A stretch of DNA of 54,535 nucleotides from a virus. Where the stretch lies: positions 1 to 54,535 of the IMG/VR virus record IMGVR_UViG_3300043430_000111, one strand, 5' to 3'. How positions within the stretch are numbered: position 1 is the stretch's first letter; every line of letters begins with the position of its first letter. Shown here in pieces: positions 40,084-49,406 of the stretch. The notes below the pieces were generated by a model that saw nothing but the letters and a program-made list of their open reading frames with translations, was not told where the DNA came from and did no database searches. A program made the position numbers and the translations under genes.

Positions 40084-41096
40084 CAAGAGGCTGCGGCAGA
40101 CAGCTTGATGACGGCTTCAGGCAGGGTGTTCAGGTGAACCGGGTTCGATTGCGACTCCAGCATCACACCCTTGTTGAAGGGCAGAACTTCCTGCTTGGCG
40201 TAGTACGGCAGGCCGTTGGTGTTGACGGTCTCCATGTAGTCGGCCGGAGCGAAGGCGGTTTGGAACATGCCGCGCACGCCTTCTGGGTAGGCGTAGGCGA
40301 AGCCGTCTTCGATGAAGTCCGTGCCACCGACGCCGCCTTCGTAGATGTGGAAGACCACACCGCCGAATTCAAAGTCAGACTCGGACTGGTCGGTGCGACC
40401 GAACTGACCTTGCTGCCACAAGTCCCAAGCCTTCTTCATGTTGGCGTGAGCGATCAGCTTGTCGAAGAAGCCGACCGAGCACTCGACACGCACGCGAGCG
40501 AAAGAGCGTCCGCCCAACTTCTCGCGGATGGCTCGCTTGAGCTTGACACACAGCTCCTTCGGGTCTGCGGTGGTGCCGGTGGTGGCGATGTTCCAGAACT
40601 GCGTCACCTGCGTCATGCCAAACAGCGTGTACAGGTTCAGGATGGTGCTCGAACCATCGGCGTCCAGGATCAGACCCTTCAGGGCACCGACACGCTGGTA
40701 CTCGTGGGTCAGGTCCAGGTTGGCCTTCATCTTGTCCAGACGCTGACGAACCACTTGGCTCATAGCCTGCACTTCGGTCTCGGAACCGAAGGCGCGCACA
40801 CCCTGAACCACATCGGCCAGGATGGAGTCGCGCTGCGGCAGGTGGACCGTCGCCACAGGGATGAGCTTGCGGGTTTCGCTCTCCAGCGTCTGACCAACGC
40901 CGCCGCGCGGAGCGGTGGGCACCAGTTGCAGATTCGAGCCCTTGCGCTCGATCATCATGGTGGTGGTCGTGATGCCGTACTCTTGGAAGATACCAAGATC
41001 ACCCAGGCGAGTGGGCACGCGGGGGATGTCAACGATGGTCTGGGTCAGTTGGCTGACCTGAAACGCATCGTCGTTGAAGATGTCAAACGTAGCCAT
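40083..41096 (-). CDS. Major capsid protein (lambda gpE-like)
   Basis: A 337-aa protein of the Phage_cap_E family: MATFDIFNDDAFQVSQLTQ, LQLVPTAPRGGVGQT, VHLPQRDSILADVVQGVRAFG and SEVEC-SVGFFDKLI-type E-loop and P-domain parts. The end (DYMETVNTNGLPYYAKQEVLPFNKGVMLESQSNPVHL) is typical of the family. It makes the head shell and follows the decoration protein gene, as in lambda. Confidence 0.9.
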   Translation of the reverse strand: MATFDIFNDDAFQVSQLTQTIVDIPRVPTRLGDLGIFQEYGITTTTMMIERKGSNLQLVPTAPRGGVGQTLESETRKLIPVATVHLPQRDSILADVVQGVRAFGSETEVQAMSQVVRQRLDKMKANLDLTHEYQRVGALKGLILDADGSSTILNLYTLFGMTQVTQFWNIATTGTTADPKELCVKLKRAIREKLGGRSFARVRVECSVGFFDKLIAHANMKKAWDLWQQGQFGRTDQSESDFEFGGVVFHIYEGGVGGTDFIEDGFAYAYPEGVRGMFQTAFAPADYMETVNTNGLPYYAKQEVLPFNKGVMLESQSNPVHLNTLPEAVIKLSAAAS

Positions 41097-41127
41097 GTTC
41101 AGTGTGCTCCTGAGTCAATGTGTTGGC

Positions 41128-41523
41128 TCACAGAGCCGGGGTTGCGATACCGGCCGTGTCGATGCCGCGGACCTTGATGCCCAGAGCCAGCAGGTCGGCT
41201 TCACCAGCGGTGTCCAGGCCGGTCAGCTCGAAGCGATTGAACTCGGCGTCCTTGTTCAGGATCACAGACTTCACATCACCAGTCACAGCGTCGGTGGCGC
41301 GGTACAGAACGCCGGCTGCGACTTCAGAGCCGTCAGCGGCGACGTTGCTGTAGGGCTTGTACTTGCCGGAGGCAGTCACCTTGCCCAGCACGGTGCCGGA
41401 CTTGATGACGCTACCTGCGACAATCACAGTCACGTTGTCGCGGCTGCGTTCGCCAGGGGCTTCGGAGAGGATGAACGGCTTGACCTTCGGGCCGTTGTCG
41501 TAGATGTGGCCGGATACGGGCAT
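41128..41523 (-). CDS. Head decoration protein (lambda gpD-like)
   Basis: A 131-aa protein matching the HDPD family: an AGSVIKSGTVLGKVTASGKYKPY block and DAVTGDVKSVILNKDAEFN. It binds to the capsid after expansion and stabilises filled heads. It lies between protease and capsid, as in lambda. Confidence 0.85.
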   Translation of the reverse strand: MPVSGHIYDNGPKVKPFILSEAPGERSRDNVTVIVAGSVIKSGTVLGKVTASGKYKPYSNVAADGSEVAAGVLYRATDAVTGDVKSVILNKDAEFNRFELTGLDTAGEADLLALGIKVRGIDTAGIATPAL

Positions 41524-41532
41524 GGTGGCTCC

Positions 41533-42567
<1,035 letters not shown>

Positions 42568-42594
42568 GAGCGGTTCCTTACCTAATTGGAACGC

Positions 42595-42640
42595 ACTCTA
42601 TGTCGCAAACGCCAAACTACCCCTGCGGGACAATTTCGCA
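42595..42640 (-). promoter_or_regulatory. Late promoter upstream of prohead protease
   Basis: TGCGAAATTGTCCCGCA at 42640-42624, followed by AAACGCCAAAC (plus strand 42607-42617) and a TAGAGT -10 (42600-42595) 24 bases from the end of the element. It overlaps the 3-prime end of the 98-aa gene. Confidence 0.6.
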
Positions 42641-42913
42641 ACGTGTCAGGTCGATTTCATTACCCAATCGGGTTTTGAGATACGCACGAGCGCACGCGGC
42701 GAGTGGGTCAGGGTCGATCCCGGATTTCCACGCGCTCAAACCTGCGATCTTGTAAGGGAGCCTGACGTGGACCACGTAGACCGGCCCCCACCGCTCCATC
42801 ACATCGGCCTCACGCAGGAATAGATGCCACGGGTCAATACCTCGACCCTCTAATTGCGCGACGATCAGATGCAGCATCTCGCTGCTCATGTCGTCAACGC
42901 GGACGGTGGTCAT
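42617..42913 (-). CDS. Hypothetical protein, 98 aa
   Basis: A 98-aa protein (MTTVRVDDMSSEMLHLIVAQLEG) with WGPVYVVHVRLPYKIAGLSAW and a helical C-terminus (LAACARAYLKTRLG). The pattern resembles small DUF2591-like phage proteins, but weakly. It lies after the spanin genes and overlaps the Rz1-like frame by 20 bp. Function unknown. Confidence 0.6.
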   Translation of the reverse strand: MTTVRVDDMSSEMLHLIVAQLEGRGIDPWHLFLREADVMERWGPVYVVHVRLPYKIAGLSAWKSGIDPDPLAACARAYLKTRLGNEIDLTRCEIVPQG

Positions 42914-43217
42914 TTTCTAGGCCAGGATTCGTAGAGCTGGCGGGACTCCGCAGCATGGCGGTCAGCTTGTCGCGCGACTTCTGCACCGCGTTCAGCCATG
43001 CCTCGACCTCGCTCTGCCAAGTCGTTGAGTACGTCTGTGCAGGCGCTGGCGTAGGCTCGAACGCCGGCGTCGGAAGCGGCGTCGATACGCTCGGTGAGAC
43101 CGGCAAAGTCCCCCCGCATCCCGGCAGTAGTGCTGCGAAGATCAAGCAGCACACGCGCGAGTTTGTCGGCCGCTTCGTCGTTGGCGTGCTGCGTGCGCTG
43201 GAACTTGTCGAGAGCAT
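42894..43217 (-). CDS. Outer-membrane spanin Rz1-like, nested
   Basis: A 107-aa frame inside and past the Rz-like gene, in another frame. It has a short hydrophobic part CCLIFAALLPGC ending in a lipobox-like L-P-G-C, then a Pro-rich segment (LPVSPSVSTPLPTPAFEPTPAPAQ), as in Rz1 lipoproteins. The Pro after Leu is unusual in a lipobox. ATG 43217 gives a long N-terminus; a GTG near 43154 would give a more standard signal peptide. It pairs with Rz to fuse the membranes at lysis. Confidence 0.65.
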   Translation of the reverse strand: MLSTSSSARSTPTTKRPTNSRVCCLIFAALLPGCGGTLPVSPSVSTPLPTPAFEPTPAPAQTYSTTWQSEVEAWLNAVQKSRDKLTAMLRSPASSTNPGLENDHRPR

Positions 43218-43407
43218 CGGTCATCCCCTTTTGGTGAGCGACCATCTCAGCGACAGCCGCGTTTGTTGCTGACAACTGCTGACTGGTTTTTCGCTGCTCG
43301 ATGCGTGCGATCTCGGCGCCGAGCCTCCATCCGTTCGCCGCCCAGCCGCCGAGCGCGCCTGTGGCGATTGCCGCGGCAATGGGGATGAGCGTAAAGCGGT
43401 CGATCAC
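42910..43407 (-). CDS. Inner-membrane spanin Rz-like
   Basis: A 165-aa type II membrane protein: N-terminal anchor (LIPIAAAIATGALGGWAANGW), then a long coiled coil with Ala, Glu and Arg, the layout of i-spanins (DUF2514-like). It spans the periplasm and binds Rz1. The Rz1-like frame is nested in its 3-prime half. It overlaps the endolysin gene by 4 bp. Confidence 0.75.
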   Translation of the reverse strand: MIDRFTLIPIAAAIATGALGGWAANGWRLGAEIARIEQRKTSQQLSATNAAVAEMVAHQKGMTDALDKFQRTQHANDEAADKLARVLLDLRSTTAGMRGDFAGLTERIDAASDAGVRAYASACTDVLNDLAERGRGMAERGAEVARQADRHAAESRQLYESWPRK

Positions 43408-43940
43408 GGCTTGACGAACGCCACCGCGGCGTTGTGGTTGCGTTGGAACTTCGAGCGCAACTCTCGGCGCTGCTCATCCGAACCCCGCTCGTGTGCACCT
43501 GGGCGCCAAGTTCGCAGGTACAGGCGCCACGCGCTCTCTGCGTCGGTCGGCATCGGCAGTTCAAGTGGGTCGGTGTAGATCAGCAAGCGGGCGAAAGCGG
43601 CCCCCAGCACATCGTCAAATGCCATGCGCTCCCAGACTGCTCTGCTCTCGGCGTTGACACCACGCGCAGTGCAGATGCGACCGGCGTGGCCGCGGCTGGC
43701 CTTGTGTTGGAGTACACCCAGCACGCCGCCTGCCCGCTCAAACTGCCAGAACGACAGCGCCGGCCCGAGGGTGGTGTTCTTGCCACCCTTCTCCAACTGG
43801 TCGCGGTGCTCGAAGCGCGACTCTTGCATCCCGAAGGTCAGCAGCAGCACGCGGGCGCTCGGCGTGTCCATGACTGATGGCAGCAGAGCCAGAGCAGGCT
43901 CGATGGCCGTCTTGGTGATGTGTTCAAACAGATCGCTCAC
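43404..43940 (-). CDS. Endolysin (lysozyme/transglycosylase-like)
   Basis: A 178-aa soluble protein between holin and spanin genes. It has LLTFGMQESRFEHRDQL (Glu as candidate catalytic residue, as in lytic transglycosylases) and GPALSFWQFERAGGVLGVLQH. There is no signal peptide, so it needs the holin. Overlaps of 4 bp on both sides. The enzyme class is inferred. Confidence 0.7.
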   Translation of the reverse strand: MSDLFEHITKTAIEPALALLPSVMDTPSARVLLLTFGMQESRFEHRDQLEKGGKNTTLGPALSFWQFERAGGVLGVLQHKASRGHAGRICTARGVNAESRAVWERMAFDDVLGAAFARLLIYTDPLELPMPTDAESAWRLYLRTWRPGAHERGSDEQRRELRSKFQRNHNAAVAFVKP

Positions 43941-44227
43941 GAGCGGCCTTTCTTGAGCGTGTAGTCCGGCGCTCCGGTGCGCCAGTCCGACGATGTTGCG
44001 AGTTGGCTGGCGACGAGCGCGGTCAGCAAGATGAGTTGCCCGAGGTCTTCATGACGGGGGAAAAGCCAGGGTGACAGCGCCGAGCAAAAAGCCCCGACGA
44101 ACACAAGCAGGTATCTCAACTGGAAGGCCACACGGGTGTGGCCCATCCTCGATTTGTTGAGGCGACACAGAGACACGTAGCTCAGTGCGAACGAGAAGAT
44201 CGAGATGCCCACGTCTACCGTCGTCAT
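43937..44227 (-). CDS. Holin-like protein, 96 aa
   Basis: A 96-aa protein with three hydrophobic stretches (VGISIFSFALSYVSL, YLLVFVGAFCSALSPWLF, LGQLILLTALVASQLA) and a basic C-terminus (TLKKGRS), the layout of class I holins. ATG 44227 is chosen over GTG 44230. With the next protein it may form a holin/antiholin pair. Confidence 0.65.
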   Translation of the reverse strand: MTTVDVGISIFSFALSYVSLCRLNKSRMGHTRVAFQLRYLLVFVGAFCSALSPWLFPRHEDLGQLILLTALVASQLATSSDWRTGAPDYTLKKGRS

Positions 44228-44610
44228 CACTCACCTCGCTTTGGTAGCATCGCCAGCAATCTCTCAGAGCCCCAGGCGACGACGCGCGGCCAGTCGTGAC
44301 CTATACCTGCGATGGAGACGGAAACCGGAGCCAGGAGCCAGTGCACAGAGTCAAGCTGCGCCCAGATGTTGATGATCTCGGCCACCCCTGTTGTCACCAG
44401 AGAGGACAGCCCGATCATGAGTGTCACAAAGCCGATGGCGCCGAAGCGCGGAAGCTCTTGGATGCGCAAAAGCGCGATACCCGAGCCCACGGCCGCGCCG
44501 ATGATGATGACCGAGTAAGCACCGAGAAAAGTCGCCAGAGTTGGGCCAACGAAGACCGTGAACCCAGCTATCAAGGCACTCACCGGGTCGAGTGAGTTCG
44601 GTTGCTGCAT
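44227..44610 (-). CDS. Second holin-like membrane protein, 127 aa
   Basis: A 127-aa protein with three to four hydrophobic segments (ALIAGFTVFVGPTLATFLGAYSVIIIGAAVGSGIAL, FGAIGFVTLMIGLSSLVTTGVAEI, SVHWLLAPVSVSIAGI). The first gene of the lysis unit, after a late promoter-like element. Probably holin or antiholin. Confidence 0.62.
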   Translation of the reverse strand: MQQPNSLDPVSALIAGFTVFVGPTLATFLGAYSVIIIGAAVGSGIALLRIQELPRFGAIGFVTLMIGLSSLVTTGVAEIINIWAQLDSVHWLLAPVSVSIAGIGHDWPRVVAWGSERLLAMLPKRGE

Positions 44611-44641
44611 AGACTGCTATCCCATTTTCAGGTTTAGCGCA

Positions 44642-44685
44642 TTGTCCGTTGGCAACCTTGATCGTTTATGCGGGACTTTTTCGCA
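44642..44685 (-). promoter_or_regulatory. Late promoter upstream of the lysis genes
   Basis: The variant element TGCGAAAAAGTCCCGCA (44685-44669) differs at two bases from the other three copies. A GACAAT -10 begins 23 bases later (44646-44641 region). It would drive holins, endolysin and spanins. Confidence 0.55.
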
Positions 44686-44696
44686 ATATGCCGCAC

Positions 44697-44780
44697 TCAC
44701 AGTGCTGCGTCCACCTTGGTCTGGATCTGGAAGATGGCTGTCAGCTCGGCGTGCAACTCAGCGCGAACAGCAGCGCGGTT
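44697..44780 (-). pseudogene. 3-prime remnant of a fibre-type gene
   Basis: A 27-codon reading frame ends in TGA at 44699-44697: NRAAVRAELHAELTAIFQIQ and then TKVDAAL. An in-frame TAA lies just upstream and there is no start codon. The sequence looks like the C-terminus of phage fibre-like proteins (RAAVRxELxxEL...). It marks the edge where another fibre module was replaced. Confidence 0.55.
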
Positions 44781-44784
44781 TTAT

Positions 44785-45021
44785 TTATATAATTGAGGCC
44801 AATACCGGCACTGCAACTCCTAATACGTTTGAAGCCATATCCTGCCAACTGGGTTCACCACGTTTGAGATACCAGTCGTGAATAACTTCCTTGGAAGCTG
44901 CAACGATCAAAGTAACGGCAACCGCATAAACCAGAGGAAGCACCAGCATCAGCAGGGTACAGATCACTGCACAGTACAGAGCATGGTTTGCCTTGTCTTG
45001 TGGGAGCTGTGGAAGATTCAT
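44785..45021 (-). CDS. Small membrane protein, 78 aa
   Basis: A 78-aa protein (MNLPQLPQDKANHALYCAVICTLL) with two hydrophobic segments and the motif SKEVIHDWYLKRGEPSWQD, a phage-encoded membrane protein type found after fibre genes. Base use here is more AT-rich than the neighbours. It may be an accessory lysis or superinfection protein. Confidence 0.65.
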   Translation of the reverse strand: MNLPQLPQDKANHALYCAVICTLLMLVLPLVYAVAVTLIVAASKEVIHDWYLKRGEPSWQDMASNVLGVAVPVLASII

Positions 45022-45030
45022 AGGTACTCC

Positions 45031-45336
45031 TTATGCCCAAACTCGGGATGGTGTTGATGGGTAAACAGTGTAGGGCTCAAGGGTTGAGCCATCCTCGTCC
45101 GGCATGAGGAATACGTTGACGTGCCAACCATCGAGCGTCTCCGTGATGGGCTGGCCTTGGTCGTCCATCTCGCCGGTCAGCTTGGTGATCTGGCCGATGG
45201 TGTCGATGTTGCGGAAGTTTGGCGTGCTGTACGCCTCGTTGAGAATATTGCCATCAGCATCCAAGATAGCCAGATGCTCGGTGTATAGGGCTGACTTGGC
45301 TTGAGCTTCGTCAGTGAATTTTAGGCAGATGTTCAT
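45031..45336 (-). CDS. Hypothetical phage protein, 101 aa
   Basis: A 101-aa protein (MNICLKFTDEAQAKSALYTEH) of a type known from fibre regions: NFRNIDTIGQITKLTGEMDDQG and DGWHVNVFLMPDEDG. ATG 45336 has GAGGATC upstream. It probably aids fibre assembly or is a small structural protein, judged by position only. Confidence 0.65.
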   Translation of the reverse strand: MNICLKFTDEAQAKSALYTEHLAILDADGNILNEAYSTPNFRNIDTIGQITKLTGEMDDQGQPITETLDGWHVNVFLMPDEDGSTLEPYTVYPSTPSRVWA

Positions 45337-45344
45337 GATGATCC

Positions 45345-47066
45345 TCATGCTGTAAGGGCTTGCAACTCGGTATTGCTCAGACGCTTAGGGTAGTAAGAGA
45401 GTTTCTTGATTGTCCCATTTAAGCTATAAGAACTTCCCGACAAGATCCCAACACTAAGTGCTGATGCATTTCCATAAGGAGTAGAGAATGAGCCAGCTAC
45501 GGGGATACTCCCAGATAGGGAGATTGAAAGACTTCCACTACCATATGCAGTTGTGATTTTAGCCCCTGGAAAGTACGTCCCCGTGGCAGTTATTTGCGCA
45601 GTATCAAAACAAGATACAGTACCGTTTGGGTTTATAAATGCAATGTGACCATTGCCATCTATTCCAGCAATCCCCCTGACGTTTCCACCATACTCAGCAT
45701 ACGAGTCCATAAAGAATGTACCCTCATCCTGCCGAAACCAGCTACTGAAATTCGCACCCGCCATTACCGCAGCATCAGCAGCACGAGTTACCTGTGCTGC
45801 GGTTGTGGGGATGTAGGAGGTTGGGAAAGCTCCCGCTTCTAATTGAGCACCCCATACATTGAGGGTTTCGCCCCCAGTTGCAACCATTGCACCATTACCA
45901 GATGCATCCGCAAAATACACCACAAAGTAGTCTGTGACAGAGGCTGTTACATAAGTAGACACGCAACGATACCAACCACCACCAATATCAGTAATTGTTG
46001 CGCTGCCTCCAACAACAGTTTTCATGACTGTTCCGTTGGACACATTGAAGGCAGACCCGCCCATGTAAAGGTAACCGTAAGTTCCAGCTCGCGCATACAC
46101 TGAAGCGGTATATTTTGCTCCTGCTGTTACTGTTATGGCTTGGTAATACCCACGGTTTGCCCACGCCCCAGCAGTCGCTTGCAATGTCGTGCCAGCAAGA
46201 ACCCCATCCGGCGCAACAATGTTGTTCGAGTAGCGGGTGACATTGCTCGAAATCCAGCCAGAACCGACTGCGCTCTGAGTAACAAGGTTCGTCCTCTGCT
46301 CCTCAATCAACAGCCCCAGGCTTTCACCCGTCACAGGGTTATGGTCGAAGCGAGGGACGCCAGATGGAGCAGTCTGAAGAACTGGCTGGTACTTGGTGAT
46401 AGGCCGGTCTGTGGTGGGGATGTAGGCTGTTACTTGACTGCGTTGTTCTAGTTGGGCGCCCCAGATGTAGATTCCCGATATGCCGTCACCCGTTACAGAC
46501 TGGTTGGCTACGGTGATAGAGGCAGTTGACGCAAAGATTCGCACTCGGTCACTGCCGCCTGCAACAGCGACGGCGATCCGATGCCAACCACCGCTCATTG
46601 ATGCCGAAGTGACAACGCATCCCGTGCCTTGCAGCGTGACCGTGCCAGTAGAAAGGTCAACACCAGCTAAGACGCCAGTGTTTCCGAGGGACACACCAAG
46701 ATGATTTGCGGTGTTTGCTTTCGCATAGATTGAGAACATCGCAGGAGCTGCAACAGCCGGGATTTGTTGCAAGTACCAGATACCGCTTGAGCCGCTGGCG
46801 GTAACAAGCGAATCAGCAGTAGACGTACCATCTGGCGCGGTGGTTGTGTTGGCCGTGACCGTTACGGACACTTGACCCCAAGCTGCATTATCAAAATCCT
46901 GACTGTACTTCAGCAGGTTCTCTTCAGCCTTCGCCTGCGTCACGCCATCCCAATAAGTTGCCGTGGATGCACGGGTGAACGTGATGCGAGGATCGAGCTG
47001 CTTGGTATTTGCAAAGTCCAGATTCAAACTTGGCTTGATATTCGGAAACTTAGATTTAATACTCAT
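45345..47066 (-). CDS. Tail fibre/spike protein, 573 aa
   Basis: A 573-aa protein (MSIKSKFPNIKPSLNLDFAN...). Two related carbohydrate-binding-like modules begin NLLKYSQDFDNAAWG and TNLVTQSAVGSGWISS; each ends in a WGAQLEQRS/WGAQLEAGAFPTSYIPTT line. The C-terminus is a LamG/concanavalin-like fold (GTFFMDSYAEYGG... GTIKKLSYYPKRLSNTELQALT). Such modules bind sugars on the host surface. Lower GC than flanking genes suggests that it was acquired separately. Confidence 0.78.
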   Translation of the reverse strand: MSIKSKFPNIKPSLNLDFANTKQLDPRITFTRASTATYWDGVTQAKAEENLLKYSQDFDNAAWGQVSVTVTANTTTAPDGTSTADSLVTASGSSGIWYLQQIPAVAAPAMFSIYAKANTANHLGVSLGNTGVLAGVDLSTGTVTLQGTGCVVTSASMSGGWHRIAVAVAGGSDRVRIFASTASITVANQSVTGDGISGIYIWGAQLEQRSQVTAYIPTTDRPITKYQPVLQTAPSGVPRFDHNPVTGESLGLLIEEQRTNLVTQSAVGSGWISSNVTRYSNNIVAPDGVLAGTTLQATAGAWANRGYYQAITVTAGAKYTASVYARAGTYGYLYMGGSAFNVSNGTVMKTVVGGSATITDIGGGWYRCVSTYVTASVTDYFVVYFADASGNGAMVATGGETLNVWGAQLEAGAFPTSYIPTTAAQVTRAADAAVMAGANFSSWFRQDEGTFFMDSYAEYGGNVRGIAGIDGNGHIAFINPNGTVSCFDTAQITATGTYFPGAKITTAYGSGSLSISLSGSIPVAGSFSTPYGNASALSVGILSGSSYSLNGTIKKLSYYPKRLSNTELQALTA

Positions 47067-47075
47067 AGGTATACC

Positions 47076-48812
47076 TTATGCCAGCGTGATGGTTGCCGAG
47101 CGTGTCACCCCATCAGAGCCACGAACCAAGACTTTCAAGCTGGTGTTGCTTTCAAGCTGGAACGACATATCCCCATTGGTGCCAAGCATCGGGGCTGCGG
47201 CAGTTGGTTGGCAAACCATGTTGCCAGATACTTCCAACTTACCCCCGGACGACTTGGTTGATCTACCAACAAGCACGTCACCCGCAAAGTAGTTGATATG
47301 GTCAGCCTTGGTTTGGTAGACCCCGTACTTGTTTGTTACTACTCCAGCTCCTGACACTGTTACGCCATCTAGGTAAGCATCATAATAAGAGCCTACTGTT
47401 TGCGTTCCGGTGGCGTTTCCAATAGTTGCATTGGTGTATAAGCCACGGGCATTTGTAATAACTGCCGTTGTTCCAGCAGCTACCATATTGATGGTTGAGT
47501 AATACCCAGTTGCTTCGACAATTGTTCCAGATTGGTTTGCGATTGTTGAGCTTACGCCAAACGCTTGCCCGGTAGCTACAGTAGATGGTACTGCAATGCT
47601 GTGCTGGACTATAGACCTGAACCCCGCCAAGTAACTAGAGGGATTAGTATTATTCCCTACATCTAGCGCATTGTTTCTCCGCACAATGGCCTGGAAACCG
47701 TTCAAGGCTACTCGACCTCCAGGATCGAGAGTGTAGCCGTTGAGGACGGATTGGTAACCGGTAGCAAACATCGACCCCCCACCAGCAGGGATTCGATCAT
47801 CAACAAAAGTACCGTAGAAGTAGTTACCCGCAGCAGTCTGCGCTGCATTTGCTGATGCCGAGAGCTTAAATTCCGGTGGAAATACAAAGCTACTGATAGG
47901 CACCACAATACCATTCACCACCCTGCTCCCAAAAGGCCCAGTCAGTGACAAACCACTCAGAGTAGGTGAGTCCGTACTGAAAGCCAAAGGCCCAAGATAC
48001 TGATTCAACGGGATCTGGTTCGGCCCTGTGCCAATGTCAGACTGGATCACAGCATCCACACCACCTTCTTGCAGGGTGGTGGGATTGACTGTGCCACCAG
48101 TGATCGTCTTGTTGGTCAGCGTGGCGACTGCTGCGCGCTCTGCAAAAACGTGCGCTGTCGTGGCTATCTGCGTGGTATTGGTGCCAACCGCTGCTGTCGG
48201 GGCGGTCGGTGTGCCAGTCAGCGCGGGTGACGTGAGCGGTGCTTTGAGGACTAGCGCTGTCTGTGTCGCGGTGCTGACGGGCTTGTTCGCATCGCTGGTG
48301 TCGTCCACGTTACCCAGCCCAACGTCACCCTTAGCCAGCGTGACCGCCCCGGTCTTGCCTGCGACGCTTTGCACGGGTGCAGCGGCTGCGGCTTCTGCTG
48401 TGGTGGCGTACTGAGGGTGCGGGTCTGATGCGGCTGTGTGGGCAGTGACTGCGGCGACTGCGGTGCCTGCGGGATCGGCCCCTGCCTGTTCCGCGTCGTG
48501 GGTGTGGGTGCTTGGTGGGAAGGTTGCGGGCTTGCCGGTCACGCCATCCCAAGGCACTGCATCGGCGCTGTCGGCGGCGCCTACTTTTCCGTCTCCGTCG
48601 GCGTCATAGCGGGACGCCAGCATGTCGCCGCGCTGCGCCCACTGCGCGGGGGCAGCAGACACCAGCATCCACTCGCTGTTGTTGTCTTGTTGCAAGCAGT
48701 ATTTGCCCACGTCTTCGGCAAGCACGGCGATGGCCGCGCGTGCTGCGGCGTTGGCTACGCGCCAGTTTTGCGGCGCGTGAATTTCACCCGCAGGGATTTG
48801 TACGTGTTCCAT
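47076..48812 (-). CDS. Tail fibre protein, 578 aa
   Basis: A 578-aa fibre. The N-terminal part (to about 100) is a virion-binding domain with DADGDGKVGAADSADAVPWDGVTGKP, then the classic fibre repeats SVAGKTGAVTLAKGDVGLGNVDDTSDANKPVST and LTSPALTGTPTAPT. The C-terminal half is beta-rich with a switch to lower GC. It likely binds the host receptor. Confidence 0.82.
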   Translation of the reverse strand: MEHVQIPAGEIHAPQNWRVANAAARAAIAVLAEDVGKYCLQQDNNSEWMLVSAAPAQWAQRGDMLASRYDADGDGKVGAADSADAVPWDGVTGKPATFPPSTHTHDAEQAGADPAGTAVAAVTAHTAASDPHPQYATTAEAAAAAPVQSVAGKTGAVTLAKGDVGLGNVDDTSDANKPVSTATQTALVLKAPLTSPALTGTPTAPTAAVGTNTTQIATTAHVFAERAAVATLTNKTITGGTVNPTTLQEGGVDAVIQSDIGTGPNQIPLNQYLGPLAFSTDSPTLSGLSLTGPFGSRVVNGIVVPISSFVFPPEFKLSASANAAQTAAGNYFYGTFVDDRIPAGGGSMFATGYQSVLNGYTLDPGGRVALNGFQAIVRRNNALDVGNNTNPSSYLAGFRSIVQHSIAVPSTVATGQAFGVSSTIANQSGTIVEATGYYSTINMVAAGTTAVITNARGLYTNATIGNATGTQTVGSYYDAYLDGVTVSGAGVVTNKYGVYQTKADHINYFAGDVLVGRSTKSSGGKLEVSGNMVCQPTAAAPMLGTNGDMSFQLESNTSLKVLVRGSDGVTRSATITLA

Positions 48813-48815
48813 TTT

Positions 48816-49406
48816 TCAAGTCACTTTCACATATTCGCCATTCACCATCACGGGCTCGCCGTCCACCGTGACAGAGCCGACTGGCAGGCCGCTCGGGAAC
48901 CACGCTTGCATCTGTGCGTAGCTGGCGCGCGCCCATTGCCCGCTCTGTTGCACCAGGAACTCAGCAGGCACAGCGGATGTGGCGGCGGGCAGGCTGTCAA
49001 TGTCAAACGGCGGCACCGCACCAGCAGCGCCGCCGGCGCCACCAGGGCCACGGTCGCCGCGCGCGCCTTTGGGGCCGCGCAACTCCACCAGATCGCCCCA
49101 GCCGCCTTCGGGCTTTTCAAAGCGCAGCTTGGTGCCCTGCCACTCGTGGGCGGGCATGGGGCCGGTGTCGCCTTTTTCTCCCTTCTCGCCCTTGGCTCCG
49201 CGAGGGCCAACCTCGCCTTGCGGGCCTTGCGCGCCGCGTGCGCCGCGTGCGCCGCGTGCGCCGGGTAGGCCGTCATCCCCGTTGCGGCCATCTTTGCCGT
49301 CTCGCCCCGCAGGACCAGGGTCGCGCGCCAGTTTGTCAAAGCGCGAACGCAGGTCACACAGACCTTTCGTGAGCAGCGCGATGAGGTCCAGGTCAGAGTT
49401 GCGCAT
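48816..49406 (-). CDS. Collagen-like structural protein
   Basis: A 196-aa protein with Gly-X-Y triplets from about residue 32 to 85 (GPAGRDGKDGRNGDDG..., then GARGARGARGAQ and GEKGEKGDTGP) and a second short run GPKGARGDRGPGG. The triplets form collagen triple helices, used in phage fibres and head spikes. The C-terminus has a DIDSLPAATSAVP region and a small domain. It overlaps the portal gene stop. ATG 49421 is an alternative start. Confidence 0.78.
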   Translation of the reverse strand: MRNSDLDLIALLTKGLCDLRSRFDKLARDPGPAGRDGKDGRNGDDGLPGARGARGARGAQGPQGEVGPRGAKGEKGEKGDTGPMPAHEWQGTKLRFEKPEGGWGDLVELRGPKGARGDRGPGGAGGAAGAVPPFDIDSLPAATSAVPAEFLVQQSGQWARASYAQMQAWFPSGLPVGSVTVDGEPVMVNGEYVKVT

